Shown: positions 8,318-14,317 of the stretch, one piece after another | Numbering within the stretch: position 1 is the stretch's first letter | How the letters are laid out: the number at the start of each line of letters is the position of its first letter | Assembly (NCBI GenBank): GCA_043778205.1 | Contig: JAYWGO010000093.1 | Span: forward strand, 1-17,764 | Origin: JAAFIP01 sp043778205 | GTDB lineage: Bacteria; Pseudomonadota; Gammaproteobacteria; Burkholderiales; Burkholderiaceae_C | DNA length: 17,764 nucleotides | Direction: 5' to 3' | Position numbers and translations under genes: made by a program | Notes under the pieces: generated by a model | What the model saw: the letters and a program-made list of their open reading frames with translations, nothing else | Told to the model about the DNA's origin: nothing | The model's database searches: none

Positions 8318-8860
8318 TTAACGCTTCTTGCTAGCAGCTTTAGCGGTGTTAACTGCAGTAGCAGACACGGCGCTGAAGTTTTGCTCAGCCATTTCAGTAG
8401 CTTGTTTGACGGCTTTTTGCACTTGCTCAAAAGCATTGGTAGCGGCGCTTACGCTGCTTTTCATCACAGCCACCATGGTCTCAGAACCGGCCGGTGCGTT
8501 CTTGGAGGCGGTGTCGATCAAAGACATGAACTTCTTTTGGCCTTCAGCAGTTTGGGCTTCAAAAGCGCTGGTGAACTCGGCACCCGTGCTGCTGGCGATG
8601 TCGTACAGGTGGCGGCTGTAAGAAGCGGTTTTTTCGGCCAAAGGCTGGAACAGGCCAGCTTGCAAGGCCAACAGCTCTTGCGCGTCTTTCACGCTCATCG
8701 ACGCTTTGGCATTGTCAGAAGCCTCAGCCAAGGCGGCTTTGGATGCAGTGATGTTCAGTTCCATTAGTTTTTCTACACCAGCAAAAGCTTTGTGGGTCAG
8801 GCCAAACAGGGTCTCTACGTTGGCTTTTTGTGCGGACATGATTTGTTCTACGGTTAGCAT
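8318..8860 (-). CDS. phaP: Phasin family protein (polyhydroxyalkanoate granule-associated)
   Basis: A 180-residue, almost wholly helical, Ala/Lys/Glu-rich protein without cysteine, typical of the Phasin_2 family that coats PHA granules. It starts MLTVEQIMSAQKANVETLFGL, a strongly family-like N-terminus, and ends in a basic AASKKR tail. The ATG at 8860 is preferred over an upstream in-frame TTG at 8872: a GGAG Shine-Dalgarno lies 6 nt before the ATG, and the TTG would overlap it. The gene has its own promoter and terminator and is monocistronic. It would act on the surface of cytoplasmic PHA granules, controlling their size and number. No pha biosynthesis gene is in the window. Symbol by family; several phasin paralogues are usual. 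Confidence 0.92.
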   Translation of the reverse strand: MLTVEQIMSAQKANVETLFGLTHKAFAGVEKLMELNITASKAALAEASDNAKASMSVKDAQELLALQAGLFQPLAEKTASYSRHLYDIASSTGAEFTSAFEAQTAEGQKKFMSLIDTASKNAPAGSETMVAVMKSSVSAATNAFEQVQKAVKQATEMAEQNFSAVSATAVNTAKAASKKR

Positions 8861-8952
8861 AATAATCTCCAATAAATTTAAGGTTGAGGGCTGGCAAAAT
8901 CTACTGCGCTTACGCTATTCTGTTGAATATGTTGCAGTGCAGCATGGGTTGA

Positions 8953-8980
8953 AGTATAGGGTAATCCCGCGATATTGCAA
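8953..8980 (-). promoter_or_regulatory. Sigma-70-type promoter for the phasin gene
   Basis: On the minus strand TTGCAA (8980-8975) and TATACT (8958-8953) are separated by 16 bp. The expected start is near 8946, giving a leader of about 85 nt before the phasin ATG. A palindrome lies just upstream of the -35 element. Confidence 0.6.
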
Positions 8981-8986
8981 GCGGTT

Positions 8987-9007
8987 TTTTGTTGCGGCGC
9001 AGCAAAA
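8987..9007. promoter_or_regulatory. 21-bp near-perfect palindrome upstream of the phasin promoter
   Basis: The arms TTTTGTTGC and GCAGCAAAA pair at 8 of 9 positions around a GGC centre. The site lies 6 bp upstream of the predicted -35 element of phaP. Its TGC...GCA core resembles the CTGC-N3-4-GCAG type of site described for the PHA-responsive repressor PhaR in Paracoccus, with one mismatch. Its position could also serve the divergent gene at 9086. The assignment to PhaR is inference. Confidence 0.4.
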
Positions 9008-9085
9008 TAATCTGTTTAGATGCAAAACCCTAAATCACAGGGGGCAGACAGGGCCGCGTCACAATAGTAAAAATTAAAATTTGCT

Positions 9086-10171
9086 GTGCCTAAAGGCGCA
9101 GATTTAAACATTACCCAGTCTAAAACCACGCAGTTTAAAACCACGCAGTCTAAAAGCACACAGTCTACAACCCCACAGCTTGAAGCTCCCCTTTTGAAAG
9201 CCTACTACGCCGACCAGTTTGTCCTGCCCTTGCCCGAGGGCCACCGTTTCCCCATGGGCAAATACCGCCTGCTGCGTGACTGGCTAAGCCAACACCTGCC
9301 CGCAGTAGAACTGCGCGAAGCACCCGCAGCTACCGACGGCCAACTGGCGCTGTGCCACACCCCAGCCTACATACAAGGCATTGGCCAAGGCAGCATTGAC
9401 CCTGTGCTAATGCGCGAGATTGGCTTTCCGTGGAGCCCGGCCATGGCCGAGAGGGCCAGAAGATCCGTGGGGGCCAGCGTGCAAGCTGCGCGCGCCAGCA
9501 TGGGGCTGCCCATGCACGATGCGCACGTGCAAACTGCCAAGCCTGAAGGTTTGGCGGCCAATCTGGCAGGGGGCACACACCACAGCTACGCCCACAAGGG
9601 TGGCGGGTTTTGCGTGTTTAACGACTTTGCCGTGACGGCCCGCCTGATGCAAGCCGAATGGGCCCGCCAGCGCCATCTGGGCGCGCACCGCACACCGCTG
9701 CAGGTGGCCATCATTGACCTGGACGTGCACCAAGGCAACGGCACGGCCAGCATTTTTACCGGCGATGCCAGCGTCTTTACGCTGTCGATGCACGGTGCCA
9801 AAAACTTCCCCTTTCGCAAAGAAGCCAGTAGTCTGGACATCAACCTGCCCGACGGCTGCCAAGACGACGAATACCTGCAGGCACTAGACCATGCACTCGA
9901 CGAGCTGGAGCACCGTTTTACCCCTGGCCTGGTGCTGTACCTGGCCGGGGCCGACCCGCATGAGGGCGACAGGCTAGGGCGGCTCAAACTCAGCTACGAC
10001 GGCCTGGAGGCGCGTGACCGGCGGGTGATGCACTGGTGTTGGCAGCGGCGCATTCCGTTGGCCTTTGCCATGGGCGGCGGCTACGGCACCGACATAGGCA
10101 CCACGCTGCGCGTGCAGCAGGCTACCTACACGGTAGCCGTGGAGTATGCGGCCAAGTGGCGTGGGCTTTAA
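9086..10171 (+). CDS. Histone deacetylase family protein (zinc-dependent amidohydrolase)
   Basis: A 361-residue member of the arginase/deacetylase fold. Seen motifs: the GGTHHSYAH active-site His pair (165-166), FCVFNDFAV with Asn179, zinc ligands Asp213 and His215 in DLDVHQGNGTA, the third zinc ligand Asp290 in AGADPHEGDRLG, and the GGGYG loop with Tyr333. All catalytic residues are present. Bacterial relatives deacetylate small substrates such as acetylpolyamines, or lysine; which one applies here is unknown. The GTG start at 9086 has no Shine-Dalgarno and adds about 36 residues before the fold, including a 5-residue tandem repeat. A TTG at 9194 (residue 37) would give the usual family N-terminus, so the start is uncertain. 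It is on the plus strand, divergent from phasin. Confidence 0.92.
   Translation: MPKGADLNITQSKTTQFKTTQSKSTQSTTPQLEAPLLKAYYADQFVLPLPEGHRFPMGKYRLLRDWLSQHLPAVELREAPAATDGQLALCHTPAYIQGIGQGSIDPVLMREIGFPWSPAMAERARRSVGASVQAARASMGLPMHDAHVQTAKPEGLAANLAGGTHHSYAHKGGGFCVFNDFAVTARLMQAEWARQRHLGAHRTPLQVAIIDLDVHQGNGTASIFTGDASVFTLSMHGAKNFPFRKEASSLDINLPDGCQDDEYLQALDHALDELEHRFTPGLVLYLAGADPHEGDRLGRLKLSYDGLEARDRRVMHWCWQRRIPLAFAMGGGYGTDIGTTLRVQQATYTVAVEYAAKWRGL
9116..9175 (+). repeat. 15-bp tandem repeat, four units, at the 5' end of the deacetylase frame
   Basis: Four consecutive 15-bp units begin with cagtytaaaa (units at 9116, 9131, 9146 and 9161; the fourth reads cagtctacaa). A partial fifth begins at 9176. 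In the deacetylase frame they encode QSKTT, QFKTT, QSKST and QSTTP. Units one and two differ at one base, so the array looks recent or still active by slippage. Confidence 0.85.
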
Positions 10172-10182
10172 GGCGTATTGTT

Positions 10183-10249
10183 TACTATTAATTCAATAGC
10201 TGCTTGTGCAGCATTTCCTTGGGCGCTAGGGCTAATTTGCTTGAAATTC
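10183..10249 (+). repeat. Dispersed REP-like repeat, best-preserved copy (copy 2)
   Basis: Starts 12 nt after the deacetylase stop codon. It contains the hairpin gctgc-ttgt-gcagc (10199-10212), then ccttgggcgctaggg and ttgcttgaaat. I use this copy as the reference for the other four. Confidence 0.85.
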
Positions 10250-10314
10250 TTGGTTTTGGGTTATCTTTGGGCCTTTTTAAGATTGCTTGATTACCTTTTG
10301 TACATTAGCGCCGC

Positions 10315-10428
10315 TTGAGTGGGGCCTTGCTGCAAAATCTTCCAAAATCACGCGCAAGTATGTTAAGTATTTGCCCGTTTGGTAGTACGACGCGCCTTTT
10401 TCCAGATTTTCATCAAGGCCCCACTCAA
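10315..10428. repeat. 114-bp element bounded by perfect 15-bp inverted repeats
   Basis: ttgagtggggccttg at 10315-10329 is the exact reverse complement of caaggccccactcaa at 10414-10428. Just inside, aaaatct and agatttt are a second inverted pair, and just outside the arms a partial match continues (agcgccgc against cgacgct). The whole can fold as one long imperfect hairpin. It could be a MITE-like remnant, a fold-back RNA or a recombination site. It lacks the RYYYAAC/GTTRRRY ends of an integron attC site. Confidence 0.7.
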
Positions 10429-10610
10429 TCGACGCTTTGCCGGTTTGGTTTGGGGGCATTTAGCGCAAAGAGGGTCACGGTTTCGATTGCCGCTACTCAC
10501 GTAGCCTTGCGTGCCCCCGATCTTCGTCTAGTAGCTGCTAATCACAGTCACACACGGCTGCCCCACGTGCCTTCAACTACCCAATTTGCCAGGGAGAAGC
10601 GATGGGAGCG

Positions 10611-10699
10611 TGTTTTTTGCAAACTGTAGCAAAGGCGCGGAGGCAGTCTGTGATGACTACTTCGGTGTGCGTGTGTTTTGCGGAGGTTTGCAAAAAACA
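10611..10699. repeat. Pair of perfect 14-bp inverted repeats with a 61-nt spacer
   Basis: tgttttttgcaaac (10611-10624) and gtttgcaaaaaaca (10686-10699) are exact reverse complements. The spacer carries a related but imperfect gcgtgtgttttgc (about 10669-10681), so the motif occurs three times. It lies about 200 bp upstream of the JmjC-like gene and could be a regulator binding array or the ends of a small lost element. Confidence 0.6.
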
Positions 10700-10892
10700 T
10701 GTCCCGTCGCCCGACCAGGGTAAATAGACCTACACGAGTATTGCCACGGGCTGCTAAAACAACACAAGCAAGCACAAAAACACAACCGTAAGTTGCTAGA
10801 AACCCGAGCTACAAAGCGGCCATGTAAAGAATCCCCTCTAAAATGACAGCCAATATCCGCCCAGCGGACCACAAGAAAACCAAGGCAAGCTC

Positions 10893-11780
10893 ATGCATAT
10901 TGACCCAGTTGCGCGAACAGGCAGCGTTAGCCCGAAAGATTTCTTGGCCCAGTACAAGGCCCGCAACCAGCCCGTCATTATGGAGAACATCTCACGCGAC
11001 TGGCCCGCCCACAGCAAATGGACGGTGGACTATTTGTGCAGCGTGGTGGGTGACAAAGTGGTGCCACTGTACGGCGGGGCCGAGGCCAAAGGGCATAAGC
11101 ACCAGCACGCCCATGTGGCGCAAATGACGTTTCGGCAATTTGTGGCCGAACTGGCGCAAGGCAACACCAAGCTGCGCATGTTTTTCTACAACATCTTGCA
11201 GCAAGCGCCCGATTTGATGAAGGACTTTACATTCCCCCGCATGGGCCTGCACCTGTTTAAAAAACTGCCCGTGCTGTTTTTTGGCGGCAAAGGGGCCAAG
11301 GTGCAAATGCACTTTGACATTGACTGGGCTGACCTGCTGCTGTGCCACTTTGGCGGCAAAAAACGCGTTTACCTGTTTAGCCCTGAACAAAGTAAATATT
11401 TGTACCACGTGCCGTACTCTTTCAGTGCGCTGTTTGAGATTGATGTAGACCAGCCTGACTACCAAACCTTTCCCGCACTGCAGCACGCGCGGGGCTACAT
11501 GGCCGAGCTGCAGCATGGCGACGCGCTGTACATACCGCCCGGCTTTTGGCACTACGTGGTGTACGATGAAATGTGCTTTTCCATGACCCTGCGGGCCTTT
11601 CCGCGCACCCCTGCGCACTTGGCGCAGTTGCTATACAACCTGATTTATGTACGCACTGCCGACGGGCTGATGCGCCGCTGGGTAGGCCAGTCGTGGAATG
11701 ACAAAAACCGCCAGCGCGCTTTTGACATCAGCAATGCGCATGGGCTTGCAGCGTCTGCCAATGCACCTAAAGTTGCCTAG
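10893..11780 (+). CDS. Cupin-like/JmjC-domain protein, probable Fe(II)/2-oxoglutarate oxygenase
   Basis: A 295-residue protein of the cupin_8 (JmjC-like) family. The metal facial triad is visible as HFD (His140, Asp142) in VQMHFDIDWADLL and His220 in IPPGFWHYVV. Lys157 in GGKKRVYLFSP is in the position expected to hold 2-oxoglutarate. The N-terminal part has the family's PVIMENISRDWPAHSKWT segment (residues 27-44), and the C-terminal helices (240-280) fit the dimerisation part. Relatives hydroxylate proteins or act as demethylases; the substrate here is unknown. The ATG at 10893 has AAGG about 8 nt upstream. It may be co-expressed with none of its neighbours: long non-coding DNA precedes it and a dispersed repeat begins 3 nt after its stop. 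Confidence 0.88.
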   Translation: MHIDPVARTGSVSPKDFLAQYKARNQPVIMENISRDWPAHSKWTVDYLCSVVGDKVVPLYGGAEAKGHKHQHAHVAQMTFRQFVAELAQGNTKLRMFFYNILQQAPDLMKDFTFPRMGLHLFKKLPVLFFGGKGAKVQMHFDIDWADLLLCHFGGKKRVYLFSPEQSKYLYHVPYSFSALFEIDVDQPDYQTFPALQHARGYMAELQHGDALYIPPGFWHYVVYDEMCFSMTLRAFPRTPAHLAQLLYNLIYVRTADGLMRRWVGQSWNDKNRQRAFDISNAHGLAASANAPKVA

Positions 11781-11783
11781 TAT

Positions 11784-11838
11784 TTAAGCAAATTAGTGCT
11801 ATGGCCCAAGGAAATGCTCAATAGTTAGCTATATAATA
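11784..11838 (-). repeat. Dispersed REP-like repeat, inverted copy (copy 3), overlapping the ohr promoter region
   Basis: On the minus strand this reads gagcatttccttgggcc...aatttgctt, matching copy 2 over its length. It begins 3 nt after the JmjC-like stop codon. The gctgc/gcagc hairpin arms have drifted to gct/agc. Its far end contains TATAAT on the plus strand. Confidence 0.8.
11832..11837 (+). promoter_or_regulatory. Perfect -10 hexamer (TATAAT) for ohr, inside the repeat
   Basis: TATAAT lies 54 nt upstream of the ohr ATG. The -35 position (about 11809-11814) is poor. No typical OhrR palindrome is visible. It may be the main ohr promoter element, supplied by the repeat copy. Confidence 0.4.
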
Positions 11839-11891
11839 AATAGCATTCAGTTTCTCTCCCTGTTTATCAACCCACCTTAAAAGGAACCACC

Positions 11892-12314
11892 ATGTCAGTC
11901 GAAAAAGTTATCTATACCGCCCACGCGTCCGCCACCGGAGGCCGTGATGGCCATGCCACCAGCAGCGACGGCTTGCTGGACGTCAAACTGGGCGTGCCCA
12001 AAGAAATGGGCGGCGCAGGCGGCGCTGTCAACCCTGAGCAACTGTTTGCAGCGGGCTACAGCGCCTGCTTTTTGGGGGCCATGAAGTTTGTAGCAGGCCA
12101 AGCCAAAATCACGGTGCCCGTCGACACCAAAGTTTCAGGCGCAGTAGGCATTGGCCAAATCCCCAACGGCTTTGGCATCGAAGTTAAACTCGATATCAGC
12201 ATCCCCGGTATGGACCGCGCTGCCGCCCTGGACCTGGTGAACAAAGCCCACGTGGTTTGCCCGTACTCTAACGCGACCCGCGGCAATATTGATGTGACGT
12301 TGAACGTGCTTTAA
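11892..12314 (+). CDS. ohr: Organic hydroperoxide resistance protein Ohr
   Basis: A 140-residue protein, full length for the Ohr branch of the OsmC/Ohr family. The peroxidatic Cys59 is in GYSACFLGAM, the resolving Cys123 in HVVCPYSNATRG, and Arg18 and Glu49 that shape the active site are present. NPEQLFAAGYSACF and the ATRGNIDVTL ending are diagnostic. It reduces organic and fatty-acid hydroperoxides to alcohols in the cytoplasm, using lipoylated proteins as reductant. The Shine-Dalgarno AAGGA lies 6 nt before the ATG. A strong terminator follows, so it is monocistronic. No ohrR is adjacent, which is less usual. Confidence in the assignment is high. Confidence 0.97.
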   Translation: MSVEKVIYTAHASATGGRDGHATSSDGLLDVKLGVPKEMGGAGGAVNPEQLFAAGYSACFLGAMKFVAGQAKITVPVDTKVSGAVGIGQIPNGFGIEVKLDISIPGMDRAAALDLVNKAHVVCPYSNATRGNIDVTLNVL

Positions 12315-12335
12315 GCCCCAAGCTAGGCCTACCCA

Positions 12336-12385
12336 CGCTGGCCGGTTCACCCTTGTTTTTTGGGTGATCGGCTGGCGGTTTTTTT
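12336..12385 (+). terminator. Rho-independent terminator of ohr
   Basis: A 16-bp stem with one bulged T and G-T wobbles (CGCTGGCCGG-t-TCACCC with GGGTGATCGGCTGGCG) closes a 9-nt loop and is followed by a run of seven T. It sits 22 nt after the ohr stop. Confidence 0.9.
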
Positions 12386-12403
12386 AGACCTTGGCATTGC
12401 CCT

Positions 12404-13435
12404 ATGGATTACAAAATTGCCCCCGTTGCCGACAACGAAGCCGAGCGGCTGACAGCGCTGCGGTCGGCCATGTGTGCCTATGTGCCGCGCGAGGAGCGGT
12501 TTGACCGCATCACCCGCATGGCCCTGCGCATGCTGCATGTGCCTATCGCTTTAATTTCTATTATTGAAGACGATGTGCAGTGGTTTCGCTCAGCCCAAGG
12601 GCTGACGGTGTCTGAGACCGCGCGCAATATCTCGTTTTGTGGCCACGCCATTGTGGCCAGCGAAGTGTTTAAAGTGCAAGACACGTACCTCGATTCGCGT
12701 TTTGCCAATAACCCGTTGGTCATTGGCCCGCCTTACATTCGCTCTTACTGCGGCTGGCCGTTAGAGCTGGCCCCGGGCCTGCGCGTAGGCACCCTGTGCG
12801 TGCTAGACACCATGCCGCGCACCTACGCGGCTGAAGACCTGGAGATACTGGCCGACCTAGGGCACATGGTGGAATCTGAACTGCGCGTTAATGCCATGAC
12901 AGACAGCCAAAAAGCGCTCATGGCCGAGTCAAGCCGTGCAGAACGCAAACAGCTGCTAGACCCTGCTACAGGCTGCTGGAGCGAGCGCGGCTTTTGTGAG
13001 CTGGTCAAGCGCACCCTGCGCGACGTGGCTGCAGACAGTGTGCATGCTGCGCTGTGCGGCATTCGTATTCACAACATGCCCGACTTTATGCTCAGCGTGG
13101 GCGAGGGCGCACTGCAGCTGCAAGCGATGCTGGTAGCGCAGTTTATTCGCCAGCGCCTGCCTGCCAACGCGGTGCTGTGCCTGCTGCCCGGTGGGCGCGC
13201 CTGCGCAATGTTTGCTGCACGCGACAAAAGCCTGCTGCGCGAACAAATAGCCACCTTTTTACAAGAACCTGGCTCTCAACCGCTAGCGGGTATTAACTTT
13301 ACCCAAAAGCTGGAAATTACCAGCGCGGGCTTGCGCCTGCGGGCAGAGCACCAAGCGCAAGAGCCCGAGAAGTCGCTGGAGATAGTGATGGGCCGTTTGG
13401 CCGAAGGCGCTGGCATCACATCTGTACTACGTTAA
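12404..13435 (+). CDS. GAF-domain protein with degenerate GGDEF domain
   Basis: A 343-residue cytoplasmic protein. Residues about 15-160 are a GAF domain of the kind found before diguanylate cyclases (EERFDRITRMALRML, ISIIEDDVQWFRSAQGL, CGWPLELAPGLRVGTLCVLD). Residues about 180-290 align with a GGDEF domain: DPATGCWSERGF replaces the common DPLTGLxNRRxF opening, and LPGGRACAMF stands where YGGDEFAVL is expected. The catalytic signature is therefore GGRAC (263-267), so diguanylate cyclase activity is unlikely; GTP or c-di-GMP sensing or protein interaction is possible. The ATG is only 19 nt beyond the T-run of the ohr terminator and has no Shine-Dalgarno. It is followed after 13 nt by the PaiB-like gene, probably as one operon. 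Confidence 0.85.
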   Translation: MDYKIAPVADNEAERLTALRSAMCAYVPREERFDRITRMALRMLHVPIALISIIEDDVQWFRSAQGLTVSETARNISFCGHAIVASEVFKVQDTYLDSRFANNPLVIGPPYIRSYCGWPLELAPGLRVGTLCVLDTMPRTYAAEDLEILADLGHMVESELRVNAMTDSQKALMAESSRAERKQLLDPATGCWSERGFCELVKRTLRDVAADSVHAALCGIRIHNMPDFMLSVGEGALQLQAMLVAQFIRQRLPANAVLCLLPGGRACAMFAARDKSLLREQIATFLQEPGSQPLAGINFTQKLEITSAGLRLRAEHQAQEPEKSLEIVMGRLAEGAGITSVLR

Positions 13436-13448
13436 AACCACTCTGTCG

Positions 13449-14075
13449 ATGTACCTACCACCCCAATTTAATGCCAAAGACGCTGCGCAGGCCCTGCAGC
13501 TTATGCGCGGCTACCCGTTTGCGTCGCTCATATCCAACGATGACGACGGCCTGCCTTTTGTGACCCACCTGCCGCTGCATGTAGACGCTGCTTCCACGCC
13601 TGAGCATGTGCGTATCTTGGGCCACTGCGCCAAGCCTAACCCGCACTGGCGCTACCTGGTTGCGCGTCCGCAAGCGGTGGTCACCTTCATGGGGCCGCAC
13701 GCCTACATGTCACCCAGTGTGTACCCCGACCTGGCCCGCGTGCCCACCTGGAACTACCTGGCTGTGCACTGCGTGGTTACGGCCCGCACCCTAGAGACGG
13801 CTGCTGAGAAAGACGCGCTGCTGAAAAAGCTCATTGGCGACCACGAGCCGCCGTATGCGCTGCAGTGGCAGGGTTTGGGTGAAGAGTATCAACACAAAAT
13901 GCTGGCCGGCATAGTGGCTTTTGAGCTAACAGTAACCAAGCTGGAATGCAAACTCAAGCTCAACCAGCACCGCCCCGAGGCCTATGCCGCCATGCACGCA
14001 CAGTACGCACAGGGCAATGAGAACGAGCGCGCCTTGGCCCATTGGATGGCCCAGCTGCAAGCAGCCAAAGCCTAG
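13449..14075 (+). CDS. PaiB-family FMN-binding protein (FMN-binding negative transcriptional regulator family)
   Basis: A 208-residue protein that starts MYLPPQF, the family hallmark, and carries GYPFASLIS, THLPLHVD, GHCAKPNPHW, VPTWNYLAVH and KLNQHRP, all conserved in PaiB/FMN-binding split-barrel proteins. Bacillus PaiB is described as a negative regulator of sporulation and degradative enzymes; the biochemical role of most members is unknown, and an FMN-dependent redox activity is plausible. It lies 13 nt downstream of the GAF gene with no Shine-Dalgarno, which suggests coupled expression. A dispersed repeat begins about 5 nt after its stop. No DNA-binding domain is visible, so the word regulator should be read as a family name only. 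Confidence 0.9.
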   Translation: MYLPPQFNAKDAAQALQLMRGYPFASLISNDDDGLPFVTHLPLHVDAASTPEHVRILGHCAKPNPHWRYLVARPQAVVTFMGPHAYMSPSVYPDLARVPTWNYLAVHCVVTARTLETAAEKDALLKKLIGDHEPPYALQWQGLGEEYQHKMLAGIVAFELTVTKLECKLKLNQHRPEAYAAMHAQYAQGNENERALAHWMAQLQAAKA

Positions 14076-14080
14076 TTTGT

Positions 14081-14137
14081 ATAAGAAATTGGCCTGTGGC
14101 CCAAGGAAATGCTGCACAACCAGCTATTATTTGTATA
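14081..14137 (-). repeat. Dispersed REP-like repeat, inverted copy (copy 4)
   Basis: On the minus strand it reads agctggttgtgcagcatttc followed by cttgggcc, close to copy 2, with one change in the hairpin stem. It lies between the PaiB-like stop (14075) and the tRNA gene (14158). Confidence 0.85.
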
Positions 14138-14157
14138 GCGACCGGCGGTTAAACTGC

Positions 14158-14231
14158 TGGAGCGGGTGATGGGAATCGAACCCACGTTATTTGCTTGGGA
14201 AGCAAGAGTCCTGCCATTGAACGACACCCGC
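14158..14231 (-). tRNA. tRNA-Gly (anticodon CCC)
   Basis: The minus strand folds as a complete tRNA: acceptor GCGGGTG/CACCCGC, D-arm GTTC/GGAC, anticodon loop TTCCCAA with CCC at 14199-14197, T-arm TGGGTTCGATTCCCA, discriminator T and an encoded CCA (14160-14158). The closest remembered relative is E. coli glyU. The outermost anticodon-stem pair is C27-A43, a mismatch. CCC reads GGG codons. Confidence 0.95.
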
Positions 14232-14243
14232 GCTGTAACCCAG

Positions 14244-14249
14244 ATTATA
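14244..14249 (-). promoter_or_regulatory. -10 element (TATAAT) of the tRNA-Gly promoter
   Basis: A perfect TATAAT on the minus strand ends 12 nt before the mature tRNA 5' end, placing the start about 5-6 nt upstream of it. No good -35 hexamer is seen at the right distance. Confidence 0.5.
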
Positions 14250-14317
14250 GGAGCACCTAGCCTGCCTCGGTACTTTGGCTATGCGCTTTGGTGTGCCCAA
14301 AGGCAGTGCTAAAACAG

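Larger units (their letters stand above)
10172..10892. other. 721-bp region without a convincing gene; repeat and inverted-repeat rich
   Basis: No open frame here has recognisable protein features. It contains one dispersed repeat copy (10183-10249), a 114-bp element with 15-bp inverted ends (10315-10428) and a pair of 14-bp inverted arms (10611-10624 and 10686-10699). The far end must hold the promoter of the JmjC-like gene; I see no strong -35/-10 pair. The composition is more AT-rich and less coding-like than the flanks. It may be a decayed insertion or gene remnant. Confidence 0.6.

Noticed and set aside
8861..8872. Upstream TTG start adding four residues to phasin
   Set aside because: The GGAG ribosome binding site lies within that extension, and the ATG gives the standard phasin N-terminus.
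10315..10428. Integron attC site
   Set aside because: The size and fold-back shape fit, but the RYYYAAC and GTTRRRY core ends are missing and no integrase or cassette is present.
10277..10459. Minus-strand 60-codon open frame across the 114-bp inverted-repeat element
   Set aside because: Its composition is fairly protein-like, but it has no Shine-Dalgarno, no recognisable family, and most of it is dictated by the inverted repeat. It could be a gene remnant but I cannot support it.
10482..10510. T-arm-like ggtttcgattgcc, possible tRNA
   Set aside because: No matching acceptor, D or anticodon stems can be formed around it.
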